Counted from the first letter of the stretch, positions 48,601-59,099 are shown. The stretch is DNA of 64,000 nucleotides from Cryptomeria japonica (GCF_030272615.1 NC_081406.1:236509922-236573921), one strand, 5' to 3'. Notes: generated by a model not told the origin, from the sequence alone. Program-made: numbers and translations.

Positions 48601-49760
48601 TCATCTAAAGTTCCATAAGTGTCATAAATATCATCCAAACAAGTGACAAAGGTAGCCATCTTTGCAAACCCAATTCTAAAAGTAGAATATTTTGGCTCAA
48701 TACACACTCCAACTGCCCAAAAATCAAATTCCACATGGCGATGGCGACCAAACTCTAGTTTAGCTAGACCAGACTCTCTCTACCATCTAAAACACACACA
48801 CATCACTATATCAACTTAATTTTTAAACTATTTCAATATAAATTTTATCAGAAATAATTTATTCTTCAAACAATTAGAAAATCTTGCATAATATGAATTT
48901 TTTACCTTGAGAGAATTTGAAGCTCGCGTTTTTGAATTGATTGGATATCTTCATATATGTCAAGATATGTCCTTGCTTCCAACCTAAGCACATTGGTGTG
49001 CCAACGATACTCTAGATTGAATTTTATCTGTTATAACACATAAATTAGAATTACAATCAATAAATGGATTCATAGGCTTAATATGAAGAGAATATTAATG
49101 GGTATGGATACCTCTTTTGAAATATTAGTATTATTCATATTCGGTAGATCTTGTTTTAGATATGTTGTAGAAAAGGATTTGGCATCATCCAAAGTTTGCT
49201 CCTTAGGAAATGCAATGAGTGAAGCTCGAAATAAATTTAGAATGCTCCTTAACTCCTCATTTGATTGATTATCTGAGTAAAAAAAGTGTCCATCTTTACT
49301 TTTGAATTGTTGCAACATACCTGATATGACAACAAGTTAGAAACAATTTCATCCTTTGTTAATATAACCTAAAAGTATATCTAATATCAATGTTTGATAC
49401 TTTTAAGAAAATGAAATTTAGTGTGTTCATATATTCAATTAATAAGATTGAAAGGTTATTATAGGTAAGGTTATTAGAAACATGATACTAATCCTGAATC
49501 TTAAAAACCAAGCAAACCTGTAAACATAGTCAAGATTTTCTTTAATTTCATTGATAGAGACGTTGAAAGGCGTTCTACATCATCCACCATTGAAATTGAG
49601 AGAGACGTTGAAAGGCGTTCTACATCATCCACCATTGTAATTGATAGAGACGTTGATAGAGACGTTGATCGAGACGTTGAAAGTAATTTACGTCATACGA
49701 AATGCATTGATAGAGACGTTGATCGAGACGTTGAAAGTAATTTACGTCATAAGAAATGCA
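45666..49760 (-). pseudogene. Terpene synthase pseudogene, copy 2 (TPS-d-like)
   Basis: Duplicate of 27,535-31,680. Exon remnants, right to left: about 49,640-49,518, 49,320-49,112, 49,027-48,906, 48,786-48,571, 48,257-48,119, 46,233-45,985 and 45,858-45,666. DDIYD, WHTNVLRLEAR and LRLRGDTKTFK are present. It shares the TAG at 48,780 and the TAA at 46,201 with copy 1, so the parent gene was dead before duplication. It lacks the copy-1 stop in exon 6 (it reads VTLQPILLLH there). It has lost one codon in the second remnant (SNEEL against SNEEEL). About 115 bp of the last exon are replaced by a short templated insert at about 45,735-45,755. The missing internal exon and the absence of N-terminal exons are as in copy 1. 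Confidence 0.85.
46350..46590 (+). mobile_element. SINE-like insert in terpene synthase intron, copy 2
   Basis: Duplicate of the insert at 28,325-28,565, in the same intron and orientation. The B-box-like GTTCAATTCC is unchanged. Confidence 0.45.
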
Positions 49761-49762
49761 TT
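49552..49762. repeat. GATAGAGACGTT minisatellite in TPS exon remnant, copy 2
   Basis: Same array as at 31,541-31,672, but with an additional unit of about 55 bp containing CGAGACGTTGAAAGTAATTT and ending in AAATGCATTGAT. One 12-mer is mutated to GAGAGAGACGTT. The difference in unit number shows the array has changed since the duplication. Confidence 0.7.
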
Positions 49763-51087
49763 GATTTCCGTTTTATATTCTTACGTTATATTCAGGATTT
49801 CCGTAGTCTTCGCATTTCTTACCACGTTCTTTTAATGTCAAAGCAATGCATTGATTTTGTAAGTTCAGGTTATCAACATTTCACATCAACAAGATGTATA
49901 TATTATAAATATTTTATTACAAGAGATGTTACAATAAGATTGGAAGTCTTAAGGGGTTTTCATATGAAAGTAATTACATGTTCAAATCATAAATATTTTT
50001 TTATAAATTGATAATAATTATATGAAATAGTTAATGTGATTAAAATAATCTCTATTTGGGTACAATTAGCTTGAAATCCTCCATTATCTTCATAGATCAT
50101 ACCACTTGTAACTCCTAGCAATGTAATACTCATCTTCCTTAGTTATTTTTAGATGTGGACATTACTATATAAACTATCAAAAAGGTTAATCGTAGGATTA
50201 CCTCATAGGCCACATTGATCTTGTCAAATATCACACCTTAATCAACTCCTTTACAAACATCAAGATGATAACTAGAAATAATATGAATGAAGAGAATCAT
50301 TTAATTAATTAATTATTTAAAAATAATTAAACAACCTTATAACATTATCTCAAAATTCTATTAGTCAAATATGAACTCAATTTTAGTTTTTCTATTATAT
50401 TTTTGGGTATTATAGATTAATCTAAAAATAAGATCTAGCAATGAATATAAATCTTAATGTGTTTCTTGCAAGTATTTTTTGGCATAGTGATTGGATTTAT
50501 GGGTTATTAGAAAACATGTGCATAATACTTACTTGTCTTGACATTAGTTCTATTCATACTGTATTAACATGGGACCACGTTTCATGAAATTTTTTACTCC
50601 ATGGTTGGATATTTCAATTTTAATATTATAGTGTTGTAATTAGCCGATAGGCTTTGTTTTAAGTGGACTTCCCTGTCCACATCTATTCGCAAAACCTGTC
50701 TCACATCGGTAAACAGGCTTAGCCCATCATCTAACCATTTTCAAGTAAACGGAAAACACTGAAACTACTTTAAAAATTTAAATCATGCTCCACATGGATG
50801 AAAATGAAAGCACCTTTCACTGCCACTCATAGATGCCCTAACCTTGTGCCTCGTCACCTTCGCATACATGAATTGGCACCATTCAAAATCCAATTTATTG
50901 CAGCCAATGAGCATGGTTTCCAATGATAAGGCCGCTGTAACGAAAGACCTTAATAACAAGCACTGATGGGTAACTTAATTGTGCTTAGTTTCCTCATTAA
51001 ATAATAATAATATGCATTTTTGGGCTTCCCACTCACCCAATCTATAAAATTAATGTTCAATTTATATATGGTGATTTAAGTTTTGTT
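49763..51087. other. Intergenic sequence upstream of terpene synthase copy 2
   Basis: To 50,128 this duplicates 31,681-32,074. From 50,129 on it is present only in unit 2. AT-rich, with no gene or recognised repeat. Confidence 0.5.
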
Positions 51088-52210
51088 TGTTGGCATTTTT
51101 GATGATTATGTTGTGATTGTCATTGATGGACACACACTTGCATTGAGATCACTTTTATATGTATGAGTTATGCTCAACCGGCAATTGTTCCCAATCGGTA
51201 TGATGCATTATAGTCTTTAGACTATCGGTGTTTTGCAAAATGTGTTTACTGGTCTGAAGCGGTATGTTGACCCCAAGCGGTTCGAGGATCTCAAGCAGTA
51301 CGAAGGATCAAAGCGACATAACACATATTTCCCAGTCTTCATTTTTGTCATACCAGCAACCGGTATTTTGTATGAACCAGTAATACTCTGTGATGAGTTA
51401 CCAACAGGCATTTTGTGATGAGTTACCATCCACCGATTGTTTGACGATGCCAACACTTTAACGGTGCTTTTTGTGTCATGTTACAGAATATGTCTAGATG
51501 CATTGAACCTAGGAAATTGTAATGTAATCCTATTGGACCGACATGAAATCAGATTCCTTTATAAGGACATCATGTCTAGGGTTTTATGTTGTTGCTAGGG
51601 TTTAAGGTGGTTGATGAGTTAGAGAGAGTGTGAATGTGTTGAAGACTAAAATAATGCTAGAATGCATTAGGAACGAGCTATCAAGGATCTAACCAAGCAA
51701 TCTATGCTATTTGCTAGATCACTCACTTGTTGATTACTCACATCTTCGACAAGTCTGAAGCCCTTAACCAGGTAGGGCCAAAAGCCTTTTGTAAATCCTC
51801 TAACAAGGTGGTTCACATCTGTGGATCTAAAATCCTCTAGCAAGGTAGTCTTTAATCGGACTTATCTCCTAACAGAGATTGAGATTCCTAACAGGATCTG
51901 TTCTGGTAAAGAACATTGTATGACCTTAACCGGTCTGACCTTAATCGGTCTGGTTCCTATTCTGCATATAGTTACTTGTGAGTTTCATCTCATTGTGGTT
52001 TTTCCCATTTGGGTTTCCACATCAAAATCTCTTGTGTTATGGTGTTTGTGCTTCTATGGGTAAATGCATTATTTGCTATTTGGTTTGCATGTGTGCTATC
52101 CAGTTTGTCTGCTAAACTGTTTTACTGGTTTACTGTTAGTCTAGTAAAGTGCTTAAGTACATTGATTTTTGGCATACTAATTCACCCCCCCCCCCTCTTA
52201 GTATTCATCA
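51088..52210 (+). repeat. 5' LTR of element E
   Basis: A 1,123-bp block starting TGTTGGCATTTTTGATG and ending ATTCATCA, two bases before a perfect tRNA-Met primer binding site. A C-run (CACCCCCCCCCCCTC) lies just before the end, as in LTRs of D and B. The 3' LTR is not in the window, so the start rests on the TGTTGG terminus shared with D. Confidence 0.75.
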
Positions 52211-52212
52211 AT

Positions 52213-52224
52213 TGGTATCAGAGC
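52213..52224 (+). promoter_or_regulatory. Primer binding site of element E
   Basis: TGGTATCAGAGC is the exact complement of the 3' end of plant initiator methionine tRNA and is the standard reverse transcription start of Copia elements. Confidence 0.9.
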
Positions 52225-52260
52225 CTACCTTTCTATAAGTCTAACCACTTGGAAAGAGAT

Positions 52261-53538
52261 ATGGGGGAATACACTATGAGGAAACTTACTCATCAGCTCA
52301 CTCACTCTGAGCAAGCCTATGATGATCTTATGGTCAAATATAAGGTCTCTCAAGCAAAAAGGAGAGAACATGCTGAAAAACTGATGGAGCTATTTGAAAA
52401 TAGTTCTTTTGATGAAGCGGACATGGAAGCCCTGATTCAAGAACTAGAAAAGCTGAATGAATCTAATTCCAACCTGAGAAAAGAGTTGGAAGGACTGACT
52501 AGTTGAATGTGCCAAGAGCTTGAGAACCGAAGGAAAGCTGAAGATCTGGTCAAAGACAAAGATCAAGAAATCTATAAGCTGAAGCAAGAGATCAGTGCCC
52601 TAGCTGCTCAACTCCATCTGAGCAAAGTGGACAAGGAAGACATGCAAGGAGAACTGAACATAGCCATCTCTAAGAATGCAAACCTAATGGAAACAAATGC
52701 TGCTATTTCCAAAGAACTCTCTAAGTCAAAGGAAATACTTGCTAAGTTCAACAAGAGTACTGTTAAGCTAGAGCAAAAGCTTGAATCTGCCAAACTTGTC
52801 AAGAACACTGATGGACTTGGTTATTCTGGTCATGAGAAAGGTGAGACCTTTAGTACAAATGCTGGAGGATCGAAGAAACAACCGGCATCAAAGGATAAAT
52901 GTAAGCAAAAGTTTAAACCTGTTTTCTTTAATTGTCTTAAAGAAGGACATACTACTAATGTGTGTAGGAGCAAAGGCTACAATAATTTTCCTTACTTTAT
53001 AAACAATGTCCCTAGATCCAATAAGTTCAATGGTAATTGTTATACATGCAGCAAGTTTGGGTATAAAGCACCTGAATGCAGGTCTGTTATGAACAACACT
53101 GGAAGATATCCTCAGAGGACTCAAGGAGTTGGTCCGGAACCTTTTGTGAATCGGAATCACAACTAGTTTAATGTCTTTAATCATCAGTCAGGAAGTGGTG
53201 GCTATCAAGCGGCAACCTGATGGAGAGAAAGCTATTTGATCTGTCATTGTCATGGTCACACTGCTGCAACATGTAGGAGGAAGAATGGTAACATGAATAA
53301 TTGACCTTGGAGAGCACCTGGAATGGTCTGCTATCATTGCAGCAAACCAGGTCACATTGCTAGATTCTGCAGACCAAGAAAGAACATATCGAATGATGTA
53401 CTGGTCACTCCAGAAGGAAAGATTGATATCGACACTATTCAAGTAGATATGAATAAAACTTGGAAGAAGAAACCAACGGTGTTGCAAGAAGAACCGGTTT
53501 CTGCACCTAGTGTGGAAATCACAGAACCGGCGAACTAA
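52261..53538 (+). pseudogene. Gag of element E with four zinc knuckles, copy 2
   Basis: A single 425-codon frame from MGEYTMRKLTHQL to a TAA, interrupted by in-frame stops at 52,504 (TGA), 53,164 (TAG), 53,218 (TGA) and 53,303 (TGA), all explained by single transitions. Residues 1-190 are charged and heptad-like (a probable long coiled coil). From about residue 217 come four CCHC-type knuckles: CFNCLKEGHTTNVC, a variant CYTCSKFGYKAPEC with the histidine changed to tyrosine, a variant around CHCHGHTAATC, and CYHCSKPGHIARFC. Copia gag usually has one knuckle, so four in tandem is unusual. The typical UBN2 capsid-like part is not visible before the coiled coil. RNA binding by the knuckles is inferred from the family. 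Homologous to 32,075-33,119. Confidence 0.7.
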
Positions 53539-53981
53539 GCATCAGAAAAGCTTAGGGGGAGCAAATGGTGAAATGTTTCGAACCCCCGGTTTATACTGGT
53601 AAAAGACCTTAACAAGTATGTGATACCTGTCATTTGGCAGAAGACCAAAAATGGTAACAGGCAAATTAGGGTTTACGCCCTAATGGTGGAGCATTTATTA
53701 TGGTAGGTGAGGAATATGTTTAAAAGGAATTTTCAAATCATTTCTCACTATCATTTTTCGAGTGAAGAAGTTTTTCAAGTGCAGAGTGAAGAAAAAGTGA
53801 TTTGTGTTGCGATTCAAAGAAATTTTGAAACCCTGAAGAATATTCAGAAGCAAATATCAACCGGTCAAGAGAAGAACTCAAAGCGGTGATTCAGGAATCG
53901 ACGAAGTGTGAGGCAAAGTGGAATTTGTAAGAACTAAATTCTCGATTTCCGAAAGTTATTTCTTTAGTTTTATGTTTTATC
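53539..53981 (+). other. Spacer between E gag and ORF2, copy 2
   Basis: Duplicate of 33,120-33,562, with the same internal polypurine-like CTTAGGGGGAGCAAA at 53,551-53,565 and a 60-codon frame at 53,707-53,889. Confidence 0.4.
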
Positions 53982-55186
53982 ATGGCTTCCGTATCTCATG
54001 ATAGTTCTAGTGCAACTGTTGATTCTATGGACTTCATACAACGAAAGTCAAAAAATAATGCCTTGTCTCAAGTATTGGCTGGTGTTATAGTAGAAGAAGG
54101 GATTTCTGATTACATAGACTACAAAATCAAAGACCTAGGGTCTCTTGTGATCCATTCCTAGCTGAGCTTATTCTGCAGAAAGAATAAGAAGATTAAACCA
54201 GAATTCAACATTCTGGAAAAGAAGAAACTCCAAAATGCAGTTTACTTTCTTGAAGAATATTTGGATGATCACACTCACATTATCCTAAGCAGGGTACACG
54301 GTGACAATATGTACCTAGAGCGGACGCATGATATCACACTGGAAGTGATTCATGTCGTCACCGGTTTCTGCAATATAGGGGAAGTGCCAACCCTAAGGAA
54401 GGTCAGCAAGACTGAAATGTCCAAGCTCACCGATTCAGTGAGTGACTCATGTGGCATGATAGTTAACTCAATCAAGGATGATCTGGTCAAGTATGCCTGC
54501 ATGGTGATAGGCTACCAGATGTTCTCTGCTAGCAGAATTAATTGTGTCTCTAATGTAGTGGTAAATGTTGCTTACACGATGATTAAGGAGGATGCATCGT
54601 TTGATCTGTGCACCTGTATGCAAAGACAACTTATGTTGAATCTTAAGTCAATCAAATAGGACAATGCACTGAGATTCAAGTTTGGATACCTAATGGTTGG
54701 GTTGTTCTTTTACTTCCAAGGCTACTTTCTAGGAGTAGGTGACCTTCAGTCATCTACCGACCAACTGGTAACAAAACAAATCAAGGAGAGCCTACAAGCG
54801 GTTGGAGCTGGCTATCCGGAAGTGTTGAACAAATACTTTGATGAGTTCAAATGCAAGATGAGTCAAAGGATAAAAATATCCAGTGATTTGGTCAAAAAGT
54901 ATGAGGAAGACATCTGCTTCACCATCAAAGTGGATGAATGCATAATGGAGGCTATTGAGCCCAGACATGAAGAAGTAGAGCCTATGGGCTATGAGGTAAT
55001 GTATGATATGTTGGACGGGTAGGCTTCTACCCTAATCACCTCACCCCTTGATCCTAAGGCAAAGAGAACTGGCACCTATTTGGAAAGGGTTTCACCGGTT
55101 GTAGAACCCTCTGAAAAGAAAGGAAAGGTAGTGCCTTTGACATCGACACCGGTTACTGCAGTGGTGGGATGGTACTTGGGATAGAC
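53982..55186 (+). pseudogene. Unidentified ORF2 of element E, copy 2
   Basis: Duplicate of 33,563-34,765 in one frame from MASVSHDSSSATVDSMDF. TAG stops after LVIHS and LNLKSIK are shared with copy 1. A third stop after YDMLDG is private to this copy. Many differences from copy 1 are replacement changes, but the frame stays alignable without frameshifts, so the protein was coding until not long before decay began. No polymerase or integrase motif. See copy 1 for domain remarks. Confidence 0.5.
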
Positions 55187-55815
55187 TAGCCTAGTCTATG
55201 CCCTTGGATCCTTTTCTTGGATCACCTGGTGTTCTCTACACACTCTAGGGTCTCTAGGACTTCCTTTGCTTGGGGAATCCCCTGACCTTTCTCAATTCCA
55301 CCCACCAATGAGTTGCAATGTTGCTCCTAAGGTATCACCTAGTCATGAGACTCAAAACCCCTTACTATGGCTAATAAGGGCTATGCTTGTTCCAGACCTT
55401 CCAAGGCCTTAGAAACGTTATATTAGGTCTAATTCATGGTCTTTCCACCCATTCATGTGCCCCCAAGAAGTTTCAAGATTCCAACCCCTTACCGATTTCA
55501 CTATTTTGTATTTTTGCCTTCAAATAGGGCTACAAGGATTAGGACCAATTAGGCCTCCTACCTGATCCTTTAGGGATTCCTCTAACAAACAATGCACCAA
55601 CTACCCAAACTCCCAAAATGTACTGCCATTCATTTGGCAAGGACTCAAGGATTTCTTTGGTCTTGGGCCTCCAACTGGCCGTCCAGTGCCTTGGGCGAAT
55701 TTTGGTGATTTTAAGGGTTTTGTGAGGGTTTTTAGGGTCTGCCTGGGTCACAGTGGATACTTTGTGTTTTAGCCACCTTGTTTGAATTGGTGGAGGCTCC
55801 TCCTTCACACCAATG
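55174..55815 (-). repeat. Fragment of F LTR, copy 2
   Basis: Duplicate of about 34,755-35,388. It stops abruptly at CACCAATG, where element C begins, while unit 1 continues with ATTCTTCACTCACTCC. This marks C as a later insertion into unit 2. Confidence 0.7.
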
Positions 55816-55984
55816 TGTAGCGTCCTAAAATTGTGACACTTGCAATTTCGACTGCATTTCGGTCTTCACGATGGCGACGCAACACTAAACCTGAATGGAG
55901 ACCCCGAAACTTGCTCACGACACCAAAAACTGCATTTTCTTGCACCCTGGCCTGATCCTCCTTTGCACCCTGCTGTCCCAGGAG

Positions 55985-56100
55985 GTGGGACCAGAGCGCC
56001 CAGCGCCCTAGTCCTTCAGGACCAGGGCGCCCAGTGCCCTGGTCCCCTAGGACCATGGCGCCCAGCGCCCTGGTCCCTGGCCCTATTTTGGGCCCGGTCT
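55985..56100. repeat. GC-rich GACCAGGGCGCC repeats in LTR of element C
   Basis: Several overlapping copies of a unit like GGACCAGGGCGCCCAG and its complement alternate here and in the other arm at 58,080-58,195. The stretch is strongly self-complementary, far more GC-rich than its surroundings, and lies upstream of the TATA box. Confidence 0.65.
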
Positions 56101-56199
56101 CCTATGGGACTTCGGGCCTTTTTGTTTGCAAATTGGAAAATAAACTTTCCTGGTCAGCCTAAGGTCGGGAAAATCAGTCTATTAACCCTAATTGGCAAG

Positions 56200-56207
56200 T
56201 ATATAAA
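56200..56207 (+). promoter_or_regulatory. TATA box of element C LTR
   Basis: TATATAAA lies about 385 bases into the LTR, after the GC-rich repeats. The reverse complement is at 57,969-57,976 in the inverted arm. Transcription probably starts just downstream. Confidence 0.6.
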
Positions 56208-57066
56208 CTACTTTTCCTCTCTCATTTTGGGGAGGATGGAAAAAGGTGGAAACGATATTCAAACATTCAAGCATTCAAGCATTCAAGCATTCCTTCAAGC
56301 AATTGATTATTCTAAGTCTCCATTCAAGGCTAAGTGTTGCATTCAAGACAAGGATTCAACCATTGAAGAGGAGATCACATACTACAACATACAACATACA
56401 ACATACAACAACATCTATACCTTCGCATATAAGGATACAAACATCCTTACAACAAGGTATTAGTACTTGTTTTACATTACATTTACAACATTTCTCATTT
56501 GTTGGTTAATTCCAAAACTGGGGTTTGACCTAAAGGCAAACCCCTCATCCCTAACCCCCCAATCGTCTTCGCTTTTCTATGTGTAGGTTGCAGGTACGCG
56601 GCTGAAATTGAAGATCTGGAATCCTTGTGCAGAGACGAACAGATCCCCCTTCGTTTCGCGGATTTTTCGGAGGACCGTGGCTCCGGGCGCCATCGTCCCA
56701 TCAACTTTTGCTCAAATTTGCAGGACAGCGCCGTATCGACATTTTACAGCTAATTCCAGGTCCGCAGCTTCATCCTATATCCCTATCTCAGTTTATAAGC
56801 GAATCTTTCTCACTTTCTATGCATTCCTAGCTTAATCTTTCTATCTACATTTCTTTATGAAAGAGGGTATCCTTGCTATCACAACCCTTGAAACTCATAT
56901 AGAATCCAATCTTGCATTGCGTGGGATTGGATCTTGTGGGTTTCAACCCCTCTTTTGAATGTAAAGTCCCTCCTAAGTGAAAACCATCAACCCTAGTGAC
57001 TCTCCCTTCTCTCTCCTCGGAGTTGGGGAGGGGAGAACGACTAGGGTTCGATTTTTCCGCTTTACA

Positions 57067-57098
57067 TTTTGGTGAACCCGATGTCAGGTTCACCAAAA
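57067..57098. repeat. Centre of the 2.5-kb palindrome (two opposed primer binding sites)
   Basis: TTTTGGTGAACC (57,067-57,078) and GGTTCACCAAAA (57,087-57,098) flank an 8-base spacer CGATGTCA. The left half plus spacer continues as primer-binding-site sequence, so two LTRs meet tail to tail through it. Confidence 0.85.
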
Positions 57099-58354
57099 TG
57101 TAAAGCGGAAAAATCGAACCCTAGTCGTTCTCCCCTCCCCAACTCCGAGGAGAGAGAAGGGAGAGTCACTAGGGTTGATGGTTTTCACTTAGGAGGGACT
57201 TTACATTCAAAAGAGGGGTTGAAACCCACAAGATCCAATCCCACGCAATGCAAGATTGGATTCTATATGAGTTTCAAGGGTTGTGATAGCAAGGATACCC
57301 TCTTTTGTAAAGAATGTAGATAGAAAGATTAAGCTAGGAATGCATAGAAAGTGAGAAAGATTTGCTTATAAACTGAGATAGGGATATAGGATGAAGCTGC
57401 GAACCTGGAATTAGCTGTAAAATGTCGATACGGCACTGTCCTGCAAATTTGAGCAAAAGTTGATGGGACGATGGTGCCCGGCGTGCACACAGTCCTCCGA
57501 AAAATCCGCGAAACGAAGGGGGATCTGTTTGTCTCTGCACAAGGATTCCAGATCTTCAATTTCAGCCGCGTACCTACAACCTACACACAGAAAAGCGAAG
57601 ACGATTGGGGGGTTAGGGATGAGGGGTTTGCCTTTAGGTCAAACCCCAGTTTTGGAATTAACCAACAAATGAGAAATGTTGTAAATGTAACGTAAAACAA
57701 GTACTAATACCTTGTTGTAAGGATGTTTGTATCCTTATATGCGAAGGTATAGATGTTGTTGTATGTTGTATGTTGTATGTTGTAGTATGTGATCTCCTCT
57801 TCAATGGTTGAATCCTTGTCTTGAATGCAACACTTAGCCTTGAATGGAGACTTAGAATAATCAATTGCTTGAAGGAATGCTTGAATGCTTGAATGCTTGA
57901 ATGCTTGAATGTTTGAATATCGTTTCCACCTTTTTCCATCCTCCCCAAAATGAGAGAGGAAAAGTAGTTTATATACTTGCCAATTAGGGTTAATAGACTA
58001 ATTTTCCCGACCTTAGGCCGACCAGGAAAGTTTATTTTCCAATTTGCAAACAAAAAGGCTCGAAGTCCCATAGGAGACCGGGCCCAAAATAGGGCCAGGG
58101 ACCAGGGCGCTGGGCGCCATGGTCCTGGGGGACCAGGGGGTGCCCTGGTCCTGAAGGACCAGGGGGCTAGGCGCTCTGGTCCCACCTCCTGGGACAGCAG
58201 GGTGCAAAGGAGGATCAGGCCAGGGTGCAAGAAAATGCAGTTTTTGGTGTCGTGAGCAAGTTTCGGGGTCTCCATTCAGGTTTAGTGTTGCGTCGCCATC
58301 GTGAAGACCGAAATGCAGTCGAAATTGCAAGTGTCACAATTTTAGGACGCTACA
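57099..58354 (-). repeat. 3' LTR of element C
   Basis: A 1,256-bp LTR read on the minus strand from TGTAGCGTCC (58,354) to GCTTTACA (57,099). It follows the polypurine tract and has an inverted copy at 55,816-57,066 and a direct copy starting at 63,724. Unusually for a 3' LTR, it is followed by primer-binding-site sequence instead of host flank. Confidence 0.85.
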
Positions 58355-58369
58355 TTTAGCCCCCACTTT
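58355..58369 (-). promoter_or_regulatory. Polypurine tract of element C
   Basis: Minus-strand AAAGTGGGGGCTAAA directly before the LTR start TGTAGCG. It fixes the minus orientation of the element. Confidence 0.8.
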
Positions 58370-59099
58370 AGCGGGAGTATAAGCGTACGCTCATACTTCC
58401 GGTAAAGTACAAGGAAACAACTTTGAAAAACTTTCACCACGTCAAGGAGGCAAGATACACCAAGCCCCCAGTGGACTAAGGATCTTACGACTTCAATTGA
58501 CAAAGTAAAAGGGAAGATCACAAGGGAGAACCATGACTGTCAGTAGTAAGGTTCCCTCACTATGAGTCATGCAAGAAAGATATCAAAAATTTTCAAGGCA
58601 AGGTTAAATTTGTCAAGAAATTTTCAAGTATCTTGAAAAGATATGGACGGGATGTATGCCCCCCTACGTTAAAGCGATCGCACACACCTCACTGGGGGTG
58701 ATTGCTTTAAGGTAGTGATACATATAAGAATGAGAAAAAGGAAAGGAGCACGTTATCACAAGGATTTAGCCCCCAAGTGTGAGATAAGCCCAAGGATAAT
58801 AGACACAAAACACAAAGCACGAGGTGACTTCGCTTTCCTTGGGGTAAGTATGCTGTATGATAATTCATGTATATCATATGTATGTATGCATAATTGTTCT
58901 TCATTCCCCAATCAAGGAAGGTCACCTAGAAGAAGGGAACACATGTGTCTTTTGAGTCAACATGAGAGAGACCAAGAGATCTCAATGCTTTGCATCGTCC
59001 TCAAGTAGACAACACTAAGGACAACAAATAGAAGAATGAGAATAACATATAGAAGAAGTAACAAAAGAGAGGAGGAGAGAATCTGCTATGCTAATGTAA
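58370..59099 (-). other. 3' untranslated region of element C
   Basis: No coding signal. The stretch contains repeated CCCC-rich pieces such as TTTAGCCCCCA near 58,355 and 58,768, possibly a duplicated polypurine-tract region, because AGCCCCCAAG also occurs near 58,464. Confidence 0.5.

Larger units (their letters stand above)
55816..57066 (+). repeat. Inverted, extra LTR of element C (plus orientation)
   Basis: A 1,251-bp LTR starting TGTAGCGTCC and ending CGCTTTACA. It is the inverted counterpart of 57,099-58,354 and is followed by its own primer-binding-site sequence. The preceding CAATG (55,811-55,815) may be a target duplication whose partner lies beyond the window. It differs from the inverted arm by substitutions and small indels, for example a short deletion near 56,688 that removes a GTGCAC motif. 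Confidence 0.85.

Noticed and set aside
56845-57323. An 83-85-codon frame (starting MVN, with SGSPKCKAEKSNPSRSPL) found three times as a conserved small gene
   Set aside because: It is the same LTR end of element C read in both palindrome arms and again at 63,700. The likeness comes from LTR identity, and the frame spans the LTR/primer-binding-site edge.
55816-58354. Palindrome as a simple sequencing or missed-adapter artefact
   Set aside because: The arms differ by many substitutions and indels, so they are separate LTR copies and not a mirror read. A structural assembly error is still possible and should be checked with long reads.
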